Source: Verrucomicrobiota bacterium
GTDB taxonomy: Bacteria; Verrucomicrobiota; Verrucomicrobiia; Limisphaerales; JACRJY01
Length of the DNA stretch: 36,494 nucleotides
Assembly (NCBI GenBank): GCA_016235585.1
Contig: JACRJY010000137.1
Span: forward strand, 1-36,494
Reading direction: 5' to 3'
The notes under the pieces were generated by a model. That model was not told the origin of the DNA. It ran no database searches and worked only from the letters and a program-made list of their open reading frames with translations. Of the stretch, positions 14,499 through 23,379 are shown piece by piece; within the stretch, counting starts at the first letter, position 1; the number at the start of each line of letters is the position of its first letter. The position numbers and the translations under genes are program-made.

Positions 14499-16583
14499 AT
14501 GGCCGCTGACACCTCCGTCGTAAAAGCCGTCGAAGCCCCGCCGCTCGCGCCGCTCAACTTGCAATCCCGGCTCGCGCCCACGCCCGCGTCCGCGCCGAAG
14601 TATTCCGTGAAAGTGAAAAATGCCGCCGGCGCGGAAGTCATCCTCGCCGACCCGCGCGCCACGCGCGCGCTTGTCGCGCTCATGGATGTCCACGCGGTGG
14701 TCGGCGGCGCGGCGTGCCACTGGGGCGGCCCGGCGGCGTTCGCGGAGATGAACGCGGCCATTCACGGCCTCATGTTCGCCACGCAGGGCAGGCAATGGCA
14801 CGAGGCGTTCAACTACATCAACGACGCCGGCCACGCGGAGAACGGCGTGTATGCGTTGCGTGCGCTTTACGGTTTCGACGGCATGACGTTCGACACGCTG
14901 AAGGGTTTTCGCAGCATCGCCAGCAAGCTCACCGGCCACGGGGAATCGCATTTGAATCCCGAAGGCGTGCTGATGAGCAACGGCCCGCTCGGCTCGTCGC
15001 TGCCGCAGGCGCAAGGTCTCGCCATCGGCGACAAGGTGGCGAAGCGCGACCGCGTCACGATTTGCGTCGTCAGCGACGGCGCGAGCATGGAAGGCGAGGC
15101 GAAGGAGGCGTTCGCGGCAATCCCCGGACTCGCCGCGAAAGATCGCGTGAATCCGTTCGTGCTTCTGATCTCCGACAACGACACGAAGCTCTCCGGTCGC
15201 ATCACGAAAGATTCGTTCTCCATGCAGCCGTCGTTCGCCGCAATGCCCGCGCTCGGCTGGAATGTCATTGCCGTTCCGAACGGAAACAATTTGCCGGAAG
15301 TTTATCTCGCGATTGAAAAAGCCATCGCGGCAGCAAAGGCGAATCCGAGGCAGCCCGTCTGCATCCTCGCGAAAACGGTGAAGGGCTACGGCATCAAGGC
15401 GACGGAAGAAAATTCCGCCGGCGGCCACGGCTTCCCGCTCGCCAACGGCGAGAAGATCGTGGACTGGATGACGGAGTTGTTCAAAGGCGACACCGTGCCC
15501 GCCGAAGTGATGGCGTGGGCGCAGTCGCTCCGCACGGATTGGGAAAAGAAGGAAGCCGCGAAGAAAGCCAAGGTCGATGCGGCTGCCGCCGCCGGCACGC
15601 CCGCGCCCGCGAAACCGAAGACGGACAAAGTCCAGGCCGGGCTCGCGAAGGCCGCCGTGCGCGCCGCGACGGAAGGCCTGCCGGTGTATTCCATCTCGGC
15701 GGACGTGCAAGGCTCGACCGGCATCAGCCTGTTCCAGAAAAGTTTTCCCGACCGCTTCATCGAAGTCGGCATCGCCGAGTCGAACATGATCAGCGTCGGC
15801 GCGGGGATGTCGAAGGCGGGCTTTATTCCCATCGTGGACACGTTCGGGCAGTTTGGCGTGACGAAGGGCAACCTGCCATTAACGATGGCCGCGCTCTCGC
15901 AGTCGCCCGTCATCGCGATGTTTTCGCACGTGGGTTTTCAAGATGCCGCCGACGGCGCATCGCATCAGGCCACGACTTACTTCGCGACGACGAGCGCGAT
16001 TCCGCATACGGTTGTCATCGCACCGAGCTGTGCGGACGAGGCGGAGTCGCTGATGTATCAGGCGATCACACAATTCGCCGCCGACCGCGCGGCGGGCAAG
16101 GATGGCAACAGCTACCTGTTCTTCGTCGGGCGTGAAAATTATCCGCTGACGTGGATCGAAGGCGCGAAATATCCGTGGGGCAAGGCGCAGGTGCTTTCCA
16201 CCGGCGACGACGTGGTGCTCATCGGCTGCGGCGTGCTGGTGAACAAGGCGATTGAAGCCGGCAAACTGCTCGCGGCGAAAGGCGTGAAGGCCACCGTCAT
16301 CAGCAACCCGTTCGTGAACCGCGTGGACATCGAGAGCATCGGCGCGGCGGTGAAGACGTGCGGCGGCAAAGTCGTCACCATCGAGGATCATCAGATCATC
16401 GGCGGCATGGGCGCGCAGGTTTCGCACGCGCTCTCGAACGCGGGCATCGCGCACACGATCAGGACGCTGGGCATTGACGACGAGTTCGGCCAGAGCGCCT
16501 ACATGGCGGAGGAACTTTACGTGCAGCACGGCCTCACCGGGCCGAAGATGGCGGAGGCGGCGCTGGCATTGCTGGGAAAATGA
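14499..16583 (+). CDS. Transketolase, single-chain, divergent
   Basis: A 694-aa thiamine diphosphate enzyme that transfers two-carbon ketol units in the pentose phosphate pathway. Domains follow the normal order: ThDP-binding, pyrimidine-binding and C-terminal. Visible features are NDAGHAENGVYALRALYG (equivalent of the NGH segment), GPLGSSLPQAQGLAIG, the metal-site loop SDGASMEGE...ISDNDTKLSG, the catalytic glutamate in VGIAESNMISVGAGMS, and ADGASHQ near the substrate site. Compared with the usual G-D-G the first glycine is serine, and the classical SGHPGAP segment reads CHWGGPAAF, so this is a distant lineage. The N-terminus carries about 45 extra residues. ATG 14499 has no strong ribosome-binding site. 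Confidence 0.88.
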   Translation: MAADTSVVKAVEAPPLAPLNLQSRLAPTPASAPKYSVKVKNAAGAEVILADPRATRALVALMDVHAVVGGAACHWGGPAAFAEMNAAIHGLMFATQGRQWHEAFNYINDAGHAENGVYALRALYGFDGMTFDTLKGFRSIASKLTGHGESHLNPEGVLMSNGPLGSSLPQAQGLAIGDKVAKRDRVTICVVSDGASMEGEAKEAFAAIPGLAAKDRVNPFVLLISDNDTKLSGRITKDSFSMQPSFAAMPALGWNVIAVPNGNNLPEVYLAIEKAIAAAKANPRQPVCILAKTVKGYGIKATEENSAGGHGFPLANGEKIVDWMTELFKGDTVPAEVMAWAQSLRTDWEKKEAAKKAKVDAAAAAGTPAPAKPKTDKVQAGLAKAAVRAATEGLPVYSISADVQGSTGISLFQKSFPDRFIEVGIAESNMISVGAGMSKAGFIPIVDTFGQFGVTKGNLPLTMAALSQSPVIAMFSHVGFQDAADGASHQATTYFATTSAIPHTVVIAPSCADEAESLMYQAITQFAADRAAGKDGNSYLFFVGRENYPLTWIEGAKYPWGKAQVLSTGDDVVLIGCGVLVNKAIEAGKLLAAKGVKATVISNPFVNRVDIESIGAAVKTCGGKVVTIEDHQIIGGMGAQVSHALSNAGIAHTIRTLGIDDEFGQSAYMAEELYVQHGLTGPKMAEAALALLGK

Positions 16584-16587
16584 TTTG

Positions 16588-16652
16588 AACCGGAGGCAAC
16601 GGGGGGACGGAGATGCAAAACCTCCCCTCGGTTTCCTCCGTTTGCTCCGGTT
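16588..16652. terminator. Inverted repeat after transketolase, possible terminator
   Basis: AACCGGAG (16588-16595) pairs with CTCCGGTT (16645-16652), and the inner GGAGGCAACGG/CCGTTTGCTCC and CGGAG/CTCCG words extend the stem imperfectly. It starts 4 bp after the stop and is followed by TTAAAAA rather than a T-run. It may be a terminator, or one more dispersed repeat built on AACCGGAGCAAACGGAGG. Confidence 0.55.
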
Positions 16653-16720
16653 AAAAACCGCAGGCGGCTTGCGCGCAAATCCCGGCTTGAATTTTTCCCG
16701 GCGACCGCTAGCGTGGCGGC

Positions 16721-17497
16721 ATGAAAAGAGCCATTGCCCGTTCCCTCGCGGCGTTGACCGCCAGCGTGCTGCTCCTCGGCGGCGCGACTTTCTCCACCTC
16801 GGCCCAGTCTGTCGAACAGTTGACCGCCGCCGCCAAAAAGAACGACCTCAAGGCGGCGACGCAGCTCGGCCTGATGTATATGCAGGGCAAGGGCGTGTCG
16901 CAGGATTTCAAGGAGGGCGTGAAGTGGCTCCGGGCCGGCGCGAAATCCGACGCGCAGGCGCAGCTCGCGCTGGGCTTCGCCTACGCGCTCGGCGAGGGCG
17001 CGTCCAGCAAGCCCGATCCGAAGCAGGCGTTTGACTGGTTCAAGAAGGCGGCGGATCAGGGCGTCGTCGAGGCGCAGTTCAAGGTCGCCTTCTGCTACGA
17101 CAAGGGGCTGGGCGTGAAGAAAGACGAGGCGGCGGCAGCAAGCTGGTATCAGAAGGTCGCCGATCAAGGCTCCGCCGAGGCGCAGGAGATTCTCGGCGCG
17201 ATGTATTACCAGGGGCGCGGCGTGGCCCAGGACTACGCGGCGGCGATCAAGTGGTATGGCAAGGCGGCGGATCAGGGCGTCACCGAGGCCCAATATCGCC
17301 TCGGCGTCTGCTACAGCCTCGGCCAGGGCGTGCCGAAGGATTTCGTCGAGGCCTACAAGTGGGTTACGCTCGCCAGCAACAGCGGGCGCAAGGACATCTC
17401 GCAATACCGGGAGAAGATGCCGTCCTACAATCGCATGACGCCCGACCAGGTCACCGAGGGCGAGAAGCGCGCGAAGACGTTTGCGCTGAAGCGCTGA
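16721..17497 (+). CDS. Exported Sel1-repeat protein
   Basis: A 258-aa protein with a signal peptide (MKRAIARSLAALTASVLLLG, cleavage near STSAQ) and about five Sel1-like repeats of the SEL1 subfamily of TPR-like repeats. Each shows A-x-x-x-LGxxYxxGxGVxxDxxxAxxWxxxAAxQG: for example LGLMYMQGKGVSQDF, VAFCYDKGLGVKKDE, LGAMYYQGRGVAQDY and LGVCYSLGQGVPKDF. Sel1 repeats bind proteins and often occur in signalling or envelope complexes. The C-terminus is a short polar tail. The partner is unknown. It lies 137 bp downstream of transketolase and converges on the aldo/keto reductase with a 5-bp gap. Confidence 0.9.
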   Translation: MKRAIARSLAALTASVLLLGGATFSTSAQSVEQLTAAAKKNDLKAATQLGLMYMQGKGVSQDFKEGVKWLRAGAKSDAQAQLALGFAYALGEGASSKPDPKQAFDWFKKAADQGVVEAQFKVAFCYDKGLGVKKDEAAAASWYQKVADQGSAEAQEILGAMYYQGRGVAQDYAAAIKWYGKAADQGVTEAQYRLGVCYSLGQGVPKDFVEAYKWVTLASNSGRKDISQYREKMPSYNRMTPDQVTEGEKRAKTFALKR

Positions 17498-17502
17498 AGT
17501 TT

Positions 17503-18456
17503 TTACCAGCCCGCGTTCAAATCCTCGCTGTTCTCCGGGCGGCCCACGGGCCACAAAACATTCTTCACCGGTTCGAGGATTTTTTGCACTTCGCGAATCA
17601 ACTCCCAATCCACCGGCTCGTCAATCCACTTCAACATCTTCGCCATGTTGTCCGGGTTCGCCGTGCCGGGCACGGTCGTGGCGATGTCGGGATTCTGGAT
17701 GCAGAACTGCAGCGCCAGCTTCGCGATGTCCACGCCGCGCGCGTCGCAAAACTCCACCGCCCGGCGGCACGCGTCCTTCAACCCCGGCGGCGCGTGATGC
17801 CACGCCGGCAGCGGCTGGCGCGTGAGCAGCCGCTCGCTGAACGGCGACGCGCTCATGATGCCGACGCCCTTCGCCTTGAGATACGGGAGGAGACCGAGCA
17901 GCGACGTGTTGTTCAGCGAGTAGTGGCAGTAGCTCAACATACAGTCGAGCGGCGCGCGGTCGAGGGTGGCGCGGAAAATTTTCAGCGGAAAACCCGTGAC
18001 GCCGATGAAGCGGATTTTCCCCTGCTCGCGCGCCTTGTGCAGCGCGGGCAGCGCCTCGTTCACCACCTGGTTCAAATCGCCGAACTCGATGTCGTGGCAC
18101 TGCATGATGTCAATGTGCTCCACGCCCAGGCGCTGCAAACTCTCGTCCACGCTGCGAAGGATGCCGTCGTGGGAGAAATCAAACCTGTCCACGTCGTGGC
18201 GCCCGCACTTGGTGCCGAGGATGAAACGGTCGCGGCGGATTTCCTTGAAGGCCCGGCCCAGGACGTTCTCCGACAGCGTGCGCCCGTAGAACGGCGACGT
18301 GTCAATGAAGTTCACGCCGCCGTCGAGCGCGACGTGCAGCGAGCGGATGCCCGCCGCCTCGTCGGTCAGGTTGCCGTATTCGTTGCCGAGCGAGGCCGCG
18401 CCGTAGCTGATGAGGGCGAGGTTTAGTCCCGTGTTGCCCAGCGCGCGGTAGTGCAT
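17503..18456 (-). CDS. Aldo/keto reductase
   Basis: A 317-aa NAD(P)H-dependent oxidoreductase of the AKR TIM-barrel family. The catalytic tetrad is visible: Asp52 and Tyr57 (NFIDTSPFYGRTLSE), Lys83 (LGTKCG) and His121 (MQCHDIE). The overall layout resembles L-galactose dehydrogenase/D-threo-aldose dehydrogenase-like AKRs, suggesting a sugar substrate, though this is not provable here. It is the last gene of a leftward operon, 17 bp after a DUF1501 gene, which would link it to the exported cytochrome/DUF1501 system. No signal peptide is present, so it acts in the cytoplasm. Start ATG 18456 gives the standard MxYRxLGxTGL opening. Confidence 0.92.
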   Translation of the reverse strand: MHYRALGNTGLNLALISYGAASLGNEYGNLTDEAAGIRSLHVALDGGVNFIDTSPFYGRTLSENVLGRAFKEIRRDRFILGTKCGRHDVDRFDFSHDGILRSVDESLQRLGVEHIDIMQCHDIEFGDLNQVVNEALPALHKAREQGKIRFIGVTGFPLKIFRATLDRAPLDCMLSYCHYSLNNTSLLGLLPYLKAKGVGIMSASPFSERLLTRQPLPAWHHAPPGLKDACRRAVEFCDARGVDIAKLALQFCIQNPDIATTVPGTANPDNMAKMLKWIDEPVDWELIREVQKILEPVKNVLWPVGRPENSEDLNAGW

Positions 18457-18473
18457 GGCAGATCTGGCACCGA

Positions 18474-19841
18474 TTACGCGAGGATGTCCTTCACGATATG
18501 CCCATGCACATCGGTCAGGCGGAAGTCGCGGCCGGCATGGCGGTAGGTGAGCCGCTCGTGGTCGAGGCCGAGCAGGTGCAGGATGGTCGCGTGGAAGTCG
18601 TGCGCGTGGACGAGATTCTCCGCCACGTCGTAGCCGTAGTCGTCCGACTGGCCGTAGGCCTGGCCGCCACGCACGCCGGCCCCCGCGAGCCAGGAACTGA
18701 AGACGCTGTTGTGATGGCTGCGGCCGGTCGGCCCGTCCGTGTGCGGCGTGCGGCCAAACTCCGTGGTCCAGACCACGAGCGTGTCGTCGAGCAGGCCGCG
18801 GCCCTTCAGGTCGGTGAGCAGGCCGGCGATGGCCTGGTCCACGTTCTTGGCCTTGGGGCGGTGGTCTTCCATCTTGCCGTGCGAGTCCCAGTTGTTCGAG
18901 GAACCGGAGTCAATCAACTCGATGAAGCGCACGCCGCGCTCGGCCAACCGTCGCGCGACGAGGCATTGCCACGCGAAGCCCTTCGTGCTGCCGCGCTCCA
19001 GTCCGTAGAGCGCGAGCGTGGCGTTGGATTCCTTCGACAGGTCGAGCACCTCGGGCATCGCGCTTTGCATCCCGAATGCGGTCTCGAAGGCGCGCATCCG
19101 CCCGGTGAGCAGCGAGTCGTTCGGGCGCTCCTTCAAGTGCAGGCCGTTCATTTTGGCGAGCAGTTCCATTTCGCCCGCCTGGATTTCCTCGCTGGGCGCG
19201 CGGCGGCGGAGGTCGCGGATGGGTTCGTCGCCCGGCTGCACGCGGATGCCCTGGTGCGCGGCGGGGAGGAAATCCGAGTCCCACGACTGTGTGCCGGCGT
19301 AAGGCAGATACGGCGCGAGCACGACGAAGGACGGCAGGCTCTGGTTCTCCGTGCCGAGGCCGTAGCTCACCCATGAGCCGATGCTCGGACGCTTGAACGT
19401 CCACGAGCCGGTGTGGATGCCGGTGGTCGCCTGGAAATGCTCGAAGTGCTCGGCCTTGAGCGAGCGGATGACGCACAGGTCGTCCGCGTGCTGCGCGAGG
19501 TGCGGGAACAGCTCGCTGATTTCCGTGCCGCACTGGCCGTGGCGCGCGAACTTGAACTGCGGGCCGAGCAGCGTGCGTCCGTTGTGCTTCTTGCCCGCGT
19601 CGGCGGCGAGCTTGGGCTTGTAGTCGAACGACTCCAGGTGCGACACGCCGCCGCTCATGTAGAGGAAGATGACGCGCTTGGCCTTCGCGGGATAAAGCGA
19701 CAGGCGCGGGGCAATCGGGTTCGCGGACGAACGCGCCGCGTCCGCCGCGAGCAGTTCCGACACGATGCCGGGCATGACCAGCGAGCCGCCCACGAGCGAG
19801 CGAATCGCGGCGCGGCGGTTGAATTGAGCGGGGCGTGTCAT
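18474..19841 (-). CDS. DUF1501 exported protein (second copy)
   Basis: A 455-aa DUF1501 protein, related to the alkaline phosphatase/sulfatase fold and abundant in Planctomycetota and Verrucomicrobiota; its reaction is unknown. It begins MTRPAQFNRRAAIRSLVGGS, a Tat-type signal. Family segments include RVIFLYMSGGVSHLESFDYKP, PSIGSWVSYGLGTENQSLPS, WTTEFGRTP and the terminal FRLTDVHGHIVKDILA. Members are almost always next to a DUF1549/DUF1553 protein, and here the partner gene ends 6 bp upstream. The two DUF1501 proteins of this operon are related but clearly different, so this is an old duplication or two independent pairs brought together. Confidence 0.92.
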   Translation of the reverse strand: MTRPAQFNRRAAIRSLVGGSLVMPGIVSELLAADAARSSANPIAPRLSLYPAKAKRVIFLYMSGGVSHLESFDYKPKLAADAGKKHNGRTLLGPQFKFARHGQCGTEISELFPHLAQHADDLCVIRSLKAEHFEHFQATTGIHTGSWTFKRPSIGSWVSYGLGTENQSLPSFVVLAPYLPYAGTQSWDSDFLPAAHQGIRVQPGDEPIRDLRRRAPSEEIQAGEMELLAKMNGLHLKERPNDSLLTGRMRAFETAFGMQSAMPEVLDLSKESNATLALYGLERGSTKGFAWQCLVARRLAERGVRFIELIDSGSSNNWDSHGKMEDHRPKAKNVDQAIAGLLTDLKGRGLLDDTLVVWTTEFGRTPHTDGPTGRSHHNSVFSSWLAGAGVRGGQAYGQSDDYGYDVAENLVHAHDFHATILHLLGLDHERLTYRHAGRDFRLTDVHGHIVKDILA

Positions 19842-19847
19842 GGCTGG

Positions 19848-21929
19848 TTAATCCACAAACACAAACTCGTTCCCGCTCATCAGCGTGCGGAGGTAGCTGG
19901 CCCACGCGGCTTGCTCGCGCTTTGCCTCCGGGATGTTGGCGGCGGCGAGCTTGGCGGGCATCGCGGCCAGATAGTCTTTTGCGAAGCGGAGTTCCTCCGG
20001 CTTTGGCGGACGACCGAGCGCAAGCTGGGAGGCCAGAGTGAGCCGGGTTTCGCTCGTCTTCCCACCGGCCAGCACGCGCGCGGCGAAGGCGTCACCCGCT
20101 TCGTGCGTGAACTTGTTGTTCAGGAGGAAGAGCGCCTGCATCGGGGTGGTGCTCACAGTGCGCTGGCCCACGGGCATATTGCAGTCCGCGCCGTCGAACA
20201 CGCCGAGCATCGGCTGCTGGCGGATGCGCTGCTGCATGAGATACACACTGCGCCGGCGCGTCTCGAAGTCGCCGATGAACGGGTTGTGCTGCGTGTAGCG
20301 CCACTCGGCCTCCGGCTTGAACGGATGCGGCCCGTCCGGCGTGCGGTCGAGCAGTCCGCTCATCGCGAGCATTGCGTCGCGCGTCTCCTCGGCGGTGAGG
20401 CGGCGGCGGTTGAAGTGGGAGATGAGCTTGTTGTCTGGGTCGTGCTCCGTGCCGGATCCGGAAGCAAGCTGGTAAACACGGCTCAGCACAATCTGCTTGT
20501 GCAGCGCCTTCACCGACCAGCCGCTGCGGACGAATTCGTCCGCCAGCCAGTCAAGCAGTCCCGGGTGCGTGGGTTTCTCGCCCCGGACGCCGAAGTCGTT
20601 CGGCGTGCGGATCAAGCCCGCGCCGAAGTGGTGCTGCCAGATGCGGTTCACCATCACGCGGGCGGTGAGCGGGTTCTTGGGCGAGGCAATCCAGTCGGCC
20701 AGTTCGCGGCGGCCGCTGCCCTTTTCCGCTGCGGATAATTTCTGTCCGCCGAGCACGGCGAGGAAGCCGCGCGGGACTTCGGAGCCCAGCTTGGCGGGGT
20801 CGCCCTTGAGCTGGATGCGCGCGTTCTCCGGCTTGCCCTCGCTGACGGCGTAGGCGGTTTCGTAGGGCGGGCGGTTGGTGAGCAGCGCGTCGCGCTCACG
20901 CTGGAGCTTCTTAAAGGCGGCGTCCACGGCGTTCTTCTCCTTGCCGGTGTCGAGGGTGATTTTGTGCGCGTATAGGCGGTCCATCTCGGCGTCCATCATG
21001 GCGATTTTTTCTTCGTAGGCTTTGGCCACGCGCGCGTGCTCCTCCGGCGCGAGCAGCGCGGTCAGGTCGCGGCGATGGCGCTGGATTTCCGTGCCCGGAA
21101 ACGCGTAGCGCGTGCTCTGGAAGATGCCGTAGAGGCCGTAGTAATCGCCGACCGACAGCGGGTCGAACTTGTGATCGTGGCAGCGCGCGCAGCTCACGCT
21201 CAGGCCGAGGAACGTCTTGCCGACGTTGTCCACCGTGTCGTCGAGCGTGAGGTGAAACTCCTCGGCCACGGACGAGAAGCGGCGTGAGAGTGGCAGGTAG
21301 CCGGTGGCGATGATCTGTTCGCGGCGCTGCGCCTCGGACGTGGCGGGAAGCAGGTCGCCCGCGAGCTGCTCGCGCAGGAACTGGTCGTAGGGCTTGTCGC
21401 GGTTGAACGACTCGATGACGTAGTTGCGGTAGCGCCAGGCGTCCGGGATGGGCACGTCGGAGTTGCAGCCGGAGGTGTCCGCGTAACGCACCACGTCCAG
21501 CCAGTGCCGGCCCCAGCGCTCGCCATAATGCGGGGAGGCGAGCAGGCGGTCAGCGGCCTTGGCGATGGCGGATTGGCGATTGCCGATCGAAGAACACTCG
21601 CGGACGAACGCCTCGGCCTCCTCCGGTGTCGGCGGCAGGCCGGTGAGGTCGAAGGTCAGCCGGCGAATCAAGGTGCGCGGGTCGGCGTCGGGTGCGGGCT
21701 TGAGCTTATTCGCCTCGAGCTTTGCGAGGATGAAACGGTCAATCTCGGTCGTCGGCCACTGGGCGTCCTTGACCTTTGGTGGTGCCGGACGCTGGACGGG
21801 CTGGAAGGACCAGAAGGACTTCGCGTCCGTCAGCGTCATTGCGGTCGCGACCCCACGGACTTGCAACGGCAAAAGGACAGAAGCCACTCCGAGGATCGCT
21901 GCGAGCACGATAAGACGGAACGCAGACAT
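19848..21929 (-). CDS. DUF1549/DUF1553 protein lacking N-terminal cytochrome domain
   Basis: A 693-aa exported protein with DUF1549 in the first half (WPTTEIDRFILAKLE, LTFDLTGLPPTPEEAEAF, HYGERWGRHWLDVVRYADTSG) and DUF1553 in the second (GQRELADW-type region, NRIWQHHFGAGLIRTPNDFG). A single CxxCH haem-binding motif is at Cys247-Cys250-His251 (SCARCHDHKFDPL). The N-terminus (MSAFRLIVLAAILGVASVLL) looks like a signal peptide. Unlike the longer paralogue at 23840 it has no PSCyt1 domain. Residues 114-123 come from an in-frame heptanucleotide repeat. These proteins are thought to take part in redox steps of polysaccharide or sulfated-glycan breakdown, but the reaction is not established. Confidence 0.9.
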   Translation of the reverse strand: MSAFRLIVLAAILGVASVLLPLQVRGVATAMTLTDAKSFWSFQPVQRPAPPKVKDAQWPTTEIDRFILAKLEANKLKPAPDADPRTLIRRLTFDLTGLPPTPEEAEAFVRECSSIGNRQSAIAKAADRLLASPHYGERWGRHWLDVVRYADTSGCNSDVPIPDAWRYRNYVIESFNRDKPYDQFLREQLAGDLLPATSEAQRREQIIATGYLPLSRRFSSVAEEFHLTLDDTVDNVGKTFLGLSVSCARCHDHKFDPLSVGDYYGLYGIFQSTRYAFPGTEIQRHRRDLTALLAPEEHARVAKAYEEKIAMMDAEMDRLYAHKITLDTGKEKNAVDAAFKKLQRERDALLTNRPPYETAYAVSEGKPENARIQLKGDPAKLGSEVPRGFLAVLGGQKLSAAEKGSGRRELADWIASPKNPLTARVMVNRIWQHHFGAGLIRTPNDFGVRGEKPTHPGLLDWLADEFVRSGWSVKALHKQIVLSRVYQLASGSGTEHDPDNKLISHFNRRRLTAEETRDAMLAMSGLLDRTPDGPHPFKPEAEWRYTQHNPFIGDFETRRRSVYLMQQRIRQQPMLGVFDGADCNMPVGQRTVSTTPMQALFLLNNKFTHEAGDAFAARVLAGGKTSETRLTLASQLALGRPPKPEELRFAKDYLAAMPAKLAAANIPEAKREQAAWASYLRTLMSGNEFVFVD
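21561..21588. repeat. Heptanucleotide tandem repeat in coding sequence
   Basis: Four consecutive degenerate heptamers (GGCGATG, GCGGATT, GGCGATT, GCCGATC) lie in frame in the second DUF1549/DUF1553 gene. They encode part of CSSIGNRQSAIAKA, a spot where family members usually have a shorter loop. Confidence 0.75.
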
Positions 21930-21947
21930 GGCAGAGTGCCTGAACGG

Positions 21948-23369
21948 TCAGGCGAGCACATCCTTCACCACATGCCCATGCACATCGGTCAGGCGGAAGT
22001 CGCGGCCATCGTAGCGGAAAGTCAGCTTCTCGTGGTTGAGGCCGAGCTGGTGGAGAATCGTCGCGTGGAGGTCGTGCATGTGAACCTTGTTCTCCACCGC
22101 GAAGTGGCCGAACTCGTCCGTCGCGCCATAGACAAAGCCCGGCTTGAAACCGCCGCCGGCAATCCACTGGCTGAAGCCGACGGGATTGTGGTCGCGGCCC
22201 GTGCCGTTCTTCTCGGCGTAGGGCGTGCGGCCAAATTCGCCGCCCCACCAGACAATCGTGTCCTCCAGCAGCCCGCGCTGCTTGAGGTCGGTGAGCAGCC
22301 CGGCGATGGGCTTGTCCACCGCCGCCGCGTGCTCCTTGTGCTTGGGCATGTTCGAGTGCTGGTCCCACGCGGGGTTGTTCGAATTGTCGCTGTAGCTCAC
22401 CTGCACGTAGCGCACGCCGGATTCGCAGAGGCGGCGCGCCATCAGGCATTGCCGCCCGAAATTATCCGTCACCTTGTCGTTGATGCCGTAGAGCGCGAGC
22501 GTCGCGGGTGATTCCTTGGAAAAATCCAACACTTCCGGCGCGTTGTGCTGCATCCGCCACGCGAGTTCGTAGGAATTGATGACCGCCTCGAACTCCGCGT
22601 CGCCGGGCGTGCGTTTCAACTGCTCGTCGTTCATCGCGCGCAGCAGCTCGAACTGCTTGCGCTGCTCCTTCTCGGACAACGACGCGTTGCCCAGGTTGCG
22701 AATCGTCGCCTCGGTCGCGGGCTGCCCGGCGCGCCCGACCGGCGTGCCTTGGAACACCGGCGGCAGGAACGCGGTGCCGTAGTTGCGCGGCCCGCCGTTG
22801 CCCATCGAGGGACTCAAGCTCACGAACGACGGCAGGTTTTCATTCTCCGTGCCGAGGCCGTAGGACACCCACGAACCCATCGAGGGCCGGATGAAATTCG
22901 TCGAGCCGGTGTGCAGGAATAGCGTCGCCGGGCCGTGCGCGACGCCCTCGGTCGTCAGTGAGCGGACGACGCAGTAGTCGTCCGTGTGCTGCGCCATGTG
23001 CGGGAACAAATCCGACACCCACGCGCCGTTCTGCCCGCGCTGCTTGAAGTCCCACAGCGGCTTCATCACGCGCGAGGTTGATCCCATGCCCGTTTTGGCG
23101 ATGTTCCGCTGGTCGGCGAAATCCATCATCTTGCCATCGTCCTTGTAAAGGCGCGGCTTGTAATCGTAGCTGTCCACGTGGCTCACGCCGCCAGCCATGA
23201 AGAGGAAAATCACGCGCTTGGCGCGCGGCTGAAAGTGCGGCGCGCGCGAGGCGAGCGGGTTCGCGGCGGCGGCCCTTTGCGCGGCCAGGCCGGCGAGAGC
23301 GAGGTAGCCGAAGCCGCAGGCGGTTTTCTTCAACGCGCTCCGGCGGGTGATGGCAGAGGATGTGAACAT
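21948..23369 (-). CDS. DUF1501 exported protein (first copy)
   Basis: A 473-aa DUF1501 protein with a Tat-like N-terminus (SAITRRSALKKTACGFGYLA). The family landmarks are RVIFLFMAGGVSHVDSYDYKP, PSMGSWVSYGLGTENENLPSF, GVRYVQVSY, WWGGEFGRTP, HMHDLHATILHQLG and FRLTDVHGHVVKDVLA. The metal-binding-like DxH and HxxxH positions suggest a phosphatase/sulfatase-type fold, but activity is unknown. It is preceded by the CdiI_2-type gene (10-bp gap) and followed by a DUF1549/DUF1553 gene (18-bp gap), so the usual DUF1549/1553-DUF1501 pairing is interrupted. ATG 23369 matches the family start. Confidence 0.92.
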   Translation of the reverse strand: MFTSSAITRRSALKKTACGFGYLALAGLAAQRAAAANPLASRAPHFQPRAKRVIFLFMAGGVSHVDSYDYKPRLYKDDGKMMDFADQRNIAKTGMGSTSRVMKPLWDFKQRGQNGAWVSDLFPHMAQHTDDYCVVRSLTTEGVAHGPATLFLHTGSTNFIRPSMGSWVSYGLGTENENLPSFVSLSPSMGNGGPRNYGTAFLPPVFQGTPVGRAGQPATEATIRNLGNASLSEKEQRKQFELLRAMNDEQLKRTPGDAEFEAVINSYELAWRMQHNAPEVLDFSKESPATLALYGINDKVTDNFGRQCLMARRLCESGVRYVQVSYSDNSNNPAWDQHSNMPKHKEHAAAVDKPIAGLLTDLKQRGLLEDTIVWWGGEFGRTPYAEKNGTGRDHNPVGFSQWIAGGGFKPGFVYGATDEFGHFAVENKVHMHDLHATILHQLGLNHEKLTFRYDGRDFRLTDVHGHVVKDVLA

Positions 23370-23379
23370 GGTGTCGGGG

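Noticed and set aside
14484-15710. A 408-codon minus-strand frame over the transketolase gene.
   Set aside because: The plus strand clearly encodes transketolase; the minus frame has Arg/His-rich composition typical of a shadow.
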